From Asterias amurensis (lineage: Eukaryota > Echinodermata > Asteroidea > Forcipulatida > Asteriidae), in NCBI RefSeq assembly GCF_032118995.1, contig NC_092668.1, positions 5,249,501 through 5,313,500 of the forward strand: a stretch of 64,000 nt of DNA, given 5' to 3'. A program made the translations under genes and the position numbers. The notes under the pieces are model-generated. The model did not search any database. It saw only the letters and a program-made list of their open reading frames with translations, and had not been told where the DNA came from. This document shows positions 57,946-64,000 of this stretch, in pieces. Within the stretch, counting starts at the first letter, position 1, and every line of letters starts with the position of its first letter.

Positions 57946-58285
57946 ACGTTCGCGAATCTCATTTGAAAACATTCCTCTTTAATTGTCTTTTCTCTTTTCT
58001 CTTTTCTCAACTAATGAACATCTTCATTCGCAGTAGGGTATCAAGTCATGGCCAAAGAAAAAAACTGATCTACAAAAGGCATCAAAACCCTGTATAGACA
58101 CTGGACACTATTGGTAATTGTCAAAGACCAGTCTTGTCACTTGGTGTATCTCAACATATACATTACCTGTGAAAGTTTGATCTCAATTGGTCGTCGAAGT
58201 TGCGAGAGAATAAAGGAAGAAAAAAAACACCCTTGTTGCACGAAGTTATTTGCATTCAGATGCTTGATTTCGGGACCTGAAAAAC

Positions 58286-58390
58286 TAATAATAATAATAA
58301 TAAACAACGCTTATAAAGCGCCTTACATCCATGACTGGACCCCAAGGCGCTGTACACATTAAAAATAGCTGCAAACAAGAGCAAAAAAAA
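58286..58390 (-). mobile_element. LINE/SINE 3' tail inserted in a family-A repeat
   Basis: (ATA)n followed by GCTTATAAAGCGCCTTACAT and AAGGCGCTGTACACATT has the form of L2-type 3' ends read backwards. It interrupts the family-A copy at 58097-58901. Confidence 0.5.
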
Positions 58391-58564
58391 CCAAGAGCAT
58401 AAAAGATTTCTAAACATATAAACCACAAAATGGACCAGCCAATAGTTAAAACCACAAACCGCGAAATTTAAAAAGTTGTGGAAAAGCACTACTATAAAAA
58501 GATTAGTTAAACTTCAATACTTTAAAAAGGTTTCCATATAGGAAATACACTAACAATTATATCA

Positions 58565-58738
58565 TATCAGGGGTCGATCCCGCAAAGAGTCAGGACCAGT
58601 CCCTTTAAGACTTGTCCAAAGAAATATTAAAATATATGGCCAGTCTTAAAATTAAGACGAGTAACTTAATGTCCTAACTTGAAAAAAGACTAGCCCTAAC
58701 TCTCTAAGAATTACTAGCCCTAACTTACTAAGAAAAAC
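58565..58738. repeat. Palindromic repeat H, degraded
   Basis: GGGGTCGATCCCGCAAAGAG, then several CTAGCCCTAACT units in tandem near 58690-58735. Confidence 0.6.
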
Positions 58739-59205
58739 TAGTTATGAGGTCTCGAAATCCAATAAATGGAAAATTACTTCAATGGGAGCCGTTACTCACA
58801 ATGTTTTACACTACCAACAGTTCTCTATTGCTCATATCATAACCGATTAAGCTTTTATGCTAACAATATATTGAGTTAACACCAATGTCTATAGTGCCTT
58901 TAGACACTTTATCAAGTCTCACTATAGATTTAAAATTTCTGGGAGGAAGGTTCATAAAGTCACATCAGCGATCCCCAAAACACAAACTTGCGTTCATAAC
59001 AAAAAATCGAAACTGATGTTTTACAGTATGACATTACAGAATCGACGTCTTCTCTATTTGATTTGAATCGACAAACTTACAAGTTTCGAGGCCAGTGTAG
59101 TGATGTGGTGATATTGAGACAACGAAGACGTGAAGGAAAGGAGGTAAGAGGAATTGAAGACGGGAAGATTTGAGAACTGCTACTGGTGCATACTACGTAC
59201 GGGCA

Positions 59206-59345
59206 CGGGACACTTCTGGTAATAATACTCAAAATAATTGTTAGCATACAAACTTGGAAAAAAACTGTGAGAAACGACTCCCTCTGAAGTAACATAATTT
59301 CTTTTTAGAAAGAAGTAATTTCCCAATCAAATAAGTTATTTGAAT
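59206..59345 (+). repeat. Family A fragment
   Basis: GGGACACTTCTGGTAATAAT and GAGAAACGACTCCCTCTGAA are recognisable; the right half is absent. Confidence 0.7.
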
Positions 59346-61577
59346 ATGATAAAATACTTATATACATTCCCATTTGAATCTATGCAAAAATACAGATGAT
59401 TATAGTATACTATAGTCTACAGGGTTGAAATTTTGTCGGTCTAAAACAAGCCGGCAATAAAACAAATTAAAAACATTCATATCAATTAACTGTCAAATGA
59501 GAAGTGCAATCACCCTATCGTGTGACTGATGTTTTTAATGATATTAATTTTTCCTGTTTAACAAACATTACATTACCGAATATAATATTAAGTTCAATAA
59601 ACTTAGTAGGTTGAGTATCTTCAGCTCCATGGAACCCAATCCTTAATTAAATCCTTACTGTAAAAGTAAACCGGAAAGTACCTCCTAATTTCGGAATGGC
59701 CCGGAGCGAGAAAAAATAGTAGAGCAAAATCAGAGCTTTGGTGGGAGCAGTACTTATTGAGAGAGTGATAATATCCTGCCAACAGATAAATCTGAAAATA
59801 CACTTCTCTCTCCCGATGCCTCGATCTAAAATGTGTCTTATGGATGAAAAGAATCTAAAAATCACACATACAAATAAATAATATAGGTTTCTCGGTCAAT
59901 TTCGGCAAGTGAGCAGCCAATTTAATCACCAAGCTATTCTATTTCGCGCGAAATATAATGCTACTGAAAAAGGGTCATTCGATTTCGTTTTACGATTGGT
60001 CATGTAATGTAACGTAATGTTGCGTCATTCGATTTTACAAAATATTCATTCAATTTAGCAATTCATCAAAGCAGCATTCAAATTCGCAGACGCTTCTAGA
60101 GGCGTGTTTGTCACGAAAAAGAATGTTGATACACGCTAAATTGAACAGAGTGCTAAAGGAATTTGGCTCTACTAAAAATGAAATTGAATGGCCGAATTCT
60201 GAATTTGAAACGCAGTAACAACTGTAAAGGCAAAACAACTTTAATTCGAACGTATGAAAATGAAATCGACTGCTAATTTGCCGAATTTGACCGATAAAAC
60301 CTATATTAGATAACTGTTTTCCAATAATTATGTGATTTTCTGGGAAAGAATGTATAGTTTACACGATCCGTGTCTCTCCGGATTTTAGGAACCCGGTCAG
60401 CCTTCTCGAAAATCATGTCAGTGAAGAAAACATTTTATCTCGGATCGATCAATACTTGGGTTTAAATTCCTTATCAGACTGGTGATTACCTCGGGAATTC
60501 ATATTTTGATTTGAAAAAAATAAATAACAAATCGGGTTGCAAACCAAACCAAACGTGTTCAAAAGCAAGCGATTATTATCAAAGAGCTTTCCAATCATAG
60601 ACAAAGTGGTTAAAAGTACACGACACTCGTTTCTTGCTTGGGTGACATTTGTAGGTGTTGTGAGTAGAGTCAAGAGTGTTAACTAACTTCAAAATGGCGG
60701 CTTACAGGGAGGTGGAAACAGCCGACCGTCAGTAATTCCTTTTGATGCATCTAGCCTTGGCATTTCTTCATGAATTACACTTCTTTTAATAGCGAAGTGA
60801 GAACCCCCCCCCCCCTTTTGGAGTGTGCATAAATTTCATTAAGATTTGGCTACAATTGAAATAATCAAATAAATATTGTAGCTCTTCGCATTTTTTTTTT
60901 CACACGACAAGCTAGACACGCACCGTGGTGATGGTCAAGTTGATTTAACTTAGCTCCAATGAAATAATCTCCAATGAAATAGAGCTTTACGTAGTAAGTT
61001 TGTTTCTGAATGGCGTAATTTATTAAGTGTTATGAAGTGCTTACAAGTAGACATTGTGAGGTGTTTTTTGAGGCAGGAACTGTTATTGTAAGGGTTTTGA
61101 CATCGAAGGGTCTGCACAGATGAAAGAGAAGAAAAAAAAGGCAACACAAGGAAAGCCCACTTTGTCACTAAACATCATTGGTGGTGTGACCAGAGACTGT
61201 TCGTTGTATAGTAAGTTTATTTGTTTACTTATTGCAAATCCTTATAATTATACAGAATAATTTTTTTTAGCAACAGCTGTTTAACGGAAGGAACACTAGA
61301 AAAAAAAATAATAATAACAAGAAAACTACGTAAAATCAACTGAACAATTTCAATGGAGGAGGAACTTTGAATAGAAGAAGAAGTATTGTTCAAAAATGAT
61401 GTTATCACCAACAAATAAAAGATCGATTACTTTTACGTTATTGTATGAATTAACACGTCCTCAATAAAAAAAGGTTTGGTACATAGCCACCGCCTTTTGA
61501 CCTTTCAAAAGACCAAAACCAGACCCCCCCCCCCCCCAAAAAAAAAAAAAAAAAAAAAAAAAAACAGTTACAGGATG
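59346..61577. other. Gene-free stretch
   Basis: AT-rich. A plus-strand ATGGCGGCTTACAGG with good context is at 60693-60695, followed within 14 codons by a stop. Nothing else recognised. Confidence 0.35.
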
Positions 61578-61735
61578 GTGAAAGGCACTGGACACTAGGT
61601 GTATCCCAAACATAAGCATACAATAAACAAATCTGAGAAAATTTTGACTCAATTGTCACAAAAGTTGGAAGTTAGAGAGAAATGAAAGAAAAACACCCTT
61701 GCCGCACAAATTGATGTGTTTGAGTTGCCTAATAT
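61578..61735 (-). repeat. Family A fragment next to a C/A tract
   Basis: AGGCACTGGACACTAGGTGT and GAAAGAAAAACACCCTTGCC. Preceded by a run of C then A at 61525-61564. Confidence 0.7.
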
Positions 61736-62065
61736 AGGTTTTATTGTCACATGTAAAATATAATTGTACAGTGAAATGCGTATGATAAGAAAAGGGTTCA
61801 AGACTAAAGTTTCTTTAATTTGTTAAAGCTACTTCATCAGATGCAAAAGTTCAACCAAGGTTTATTATAAAGTCCAGCACAGTCTAAACAAAGGATGGTA
61901 ATGAGTCAACGCAGCTGGTGTATTGTGACAAAAAGCCACATCCCCTTTCAGTCCACTACAAACACAATCAAGTGTTTTTAGAATTCGTAGAATTTCCTGG
62001 TTTTGAATGCCCTTATGTACTTGTGTAACAGAAGCAGAAAGGGGAAATAAATAAAGAGAGAAGGG

Positions 62066-62354
62066 AGGACACCTTTGGTTATATTGTCAAAGACCAGTGT
62101 TCTCACTCGGTGTTCCCCATAATTATAAACTCTGTGCTGCAAAAGAATCTGACAGAAAAGTTATTATTTTACAATTATGATGTTGTGTTCTTTCAGGTGA
62201 TAGAATGCCTCAGACCTGAAGTCTTTTAATATTTACTTCAAAGAGGAGCCGTTTCTCACTATGTGTTGTACTATCAACAGCTCTCCATTGCTCGTTACAA
62301 GTCAGGTTTCGTGCTTACAATTATTTTGAGTAATTACCAATAGTGTCCAGTGCC
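62066..62354 (-). repeat. Family A copy
   Basis: GGACACCTTTGGTTATATTG to GTGTCCAGTGCCT; TTAA at 62355-62358. The central part is shortened. Confidence 0.85.
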
Positions 62355-62359
62355 TTTAA

Positions 62360-63754
62360 ATACTTTATGCAATGATTAATTATTGTTATAGTAACTAGTC
62401 AGTGAGGATAGGGCTGGTTAAGACGATACATATAGGATGAGGTTCAAAATCCTCCAGTTTATTCTCCAGCCACTCGTTTCTCAATTCCAGCACCCATATT
62501 CAAGTTCAATCAGGAATTTGTCCTCCTTTTTCCCTCAAGCTCATCAGGACGTGTCACTTTTATTATCATAACTAAATTGGTATTCGATTGGTCCTCGGGT
62601 TATAACCCTTTGGTAGTCCCCTTCGTGTTTTTATCTCTGACCTAATTCCGACCAACACTAGCAATAAAAACTCTGTCACAGAATGAAGACGGTGAGATTC
62701 CTTTCTTATTCCGCAGGTGATTTTCCTCCGTTGTTTGCAAGATTAACTTCCGAGGCCTCCTTAGGACTTTGCTAACGGGTAGTCACGCTATCTATGGGGT
62801 GTGTTTTCTTCCTCCATGCGCTATCGTAGTATCGCCATAAAAAAAACACCGCCCGTGCAACAGTCCAGTCGCCCCCCCCCCCCGCTCCTCCTTCCTTGTA
62901 GAAAGCAGATGCTCTCTTCTAATCTAAACCTATTCCATATCTGTCATGGAATTAAGTAAACACCCCTCAAAGAAATCGAAGTCAACAACTTCATTGATTA
63001 AACCACAGGCTGGCGGATTTCTCGCCAAAGCCAGTTTCGTAACAGCGGGGCACGCCTGCGAGATTTTAACCACAGATGCGCGTGATTATCCCGTGTATTT
63101 CATAAACTAAACACCCAGTGGACGCTGGAGGCGCTTTCCTCGCACGCTTTCTAAAAACTCTGCGGTTGGGCGAATTTTCAAATGAGTTTTAATTAGGACT
63201 TTGGGGACTTAGTTATTTATATTGGGTAAGATGAAGTGGGGGTATTTATACATTAAACGTGTTCGTGGTGGTCATAACAAAACCAGGGTAATCTTAATAT
63301 ATATGACATTATTATTGCAGACAAAATGACTGCGTGTAGAATGATATATAGTATCATTACTGATAAACACTATTCCTTATCATAACACGATAAATCAGCA
63401 GTTCCAGGGTTTATTTTTTTGTGGGAAATGAAGGTAAGTCAGGTACTATAGCGACAAAGATGTACAAACAAGACTATAACTAAACATGTTGGCTATATCT
63501 ATCGATAACCGTACAATTCAAATATTGATTTTAAACTTATTCTGTCAATATTCTCCAGTATTTTTCTCCCAATCGAGTCAAACATTTTATCAAGTATTTT
63601 GCTAACTTAATCGGACATCTTTTTACATGAAATTACAAAAACTATCAAAGAAACATTCATTTTCAACCATATTAAATTAAAAATGGTTTTATATTGTACA
63701 AATCTGGGTCTGTCAGCTTTCGCTTTTAAAGTGATAGGCAAATAATCAAGTGCA
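62360..63754. other. Gene-free stretch
   Basis: GC content rises between 62690 and 63180 but no reading frame or repeat was recognised. Confidence 0.35.
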
Positions 63755-63843
63755 TGATGTTTGAAGCTTTTGCATGGTGTGAAGGATAGGAATAAACACA
63801 AAATATTAGTAAACTTGCGGGTACAGCTATATGTTGTAATTCT
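63755..63843 (+). repeat. Family G fragment
   Basis: TTTTGCATGGTGTGAAGGAT and AAACTTGCGGGTACAG match the 33.8-kb copy; it ends at the TTAA that starts family F. Confidence 0.65.
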
Positions 63844-63847
63844 TTAA

Positions 63848-64000
63848 AGATGCTATGTCAGATTTTTGGCCCCAAACATTATAAAATAGATTTTTTTTGA
63901 GTGAATGGTATTTCAAAGAGTTTCACCCGCTCTAACGAAGACAAGTTTAACTTTTACTTTTAATGGTCGGGAACTATGACAAAAATTTGAAACGTTTCTT
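63848..64000 (+). repeat. Family F repeat, copy 2, runs off the window
   Basis: Starts after TTAA at 63844-63847 with AGATGCTATGTCAGATTTTT. Confidence 0.75.

Larger units (their letters stand above)
58097..58901 (-). repeat. Family A copy interrupted by a LINE/SINE tail and H
   Basis: Family-A parts 58097-58280 and 58745-58901 flank 460 bp of inserted sequence: the LINE/SINE tail at 58286-58390, unassigned sequence, then a degraded H at 58565-58738. Confidence 0.8.

Noticed and set aside
60693-60734. Plus-strand ATG GCG GCT TAC start of a 13-codon peptide with a possible donor
   Set aside because: Short ATGGCGGC starts are common in promoters; the donor GTAATT is weak and no next exon was found.

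Overview
The window looks like nuclear DNA of a marine deuterostome, most likely an echinoderm and probably a sea star. This rests on AT-rich introns, ACATGTA-rich low-complexity sequence, four short intron-split genes whose proteins resemble animal orthologues, and dense palindromic TTAA-flanked repeats. The species is an inference; no search could be run.

Layout. 1-10.4 kb: minus-strand NCOA4 (ferritinophagy receptor), cut by the left edge. 12.4-20.2 kb: complete minus-strand BLOC1S2 (BLOC-1/BORC subunit, 146 aa, five exons). 22.2-26.0 kb: complete minus-strand GAR1 (H/ACA snoRNP protein, 228 aa, six exons). 26.5-30.8 kb: plus-strand gene of three exons for a THAP-domain protein with a coiled coil and the helix-turn-helix of a DDE_Tnp_4-type transposase. 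It ends where a 16-bp minisatellite begins, and the same minisatellite lies inverted 3.9 kb upstream. 34.9-38.0 kb: minus-strand DPY30-motif (DYDC-like) gene, 195 aa, four exons. From 38 to 64 kb I recognise no complete host gene, only repeats, a 5'-truncated CR1/L2-like LINE, SINEs and unassigned sequence.

The four conserved genes do not form an operon or a pathway: ferritin/iron turnover, lysosome positioning, rRNA pseudouridylation and a ciliary/chromatin-type docking motif. From memory, three of them (NCOA4, BLOC1S2, DYDC) are on human chromosome 10, so the block may reflect old linkage.

The repeats are the most unusual part. Family A (ends AGGCAGTGGACACTATTGG, TTAA target) has about 28 full or partial copies. 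Family B (near-perfect palindrome, AGGAACACGTTGCC ends, TTAA target) has six, three of which abut a family-A copy across one shared TTAA and a fourth lies inside a family-A copy. Other palindromes (H, I, K) also sit inside family-A copies. The loop of K reads like the start of a THAP domain, pointing to a Kolobok-type source for at least that TTAA element. No retroviral, LTR, Polinton or other capsid- or envelope-bearing element was recognised, and no rRNA, intact tRNA or CRISPR array.
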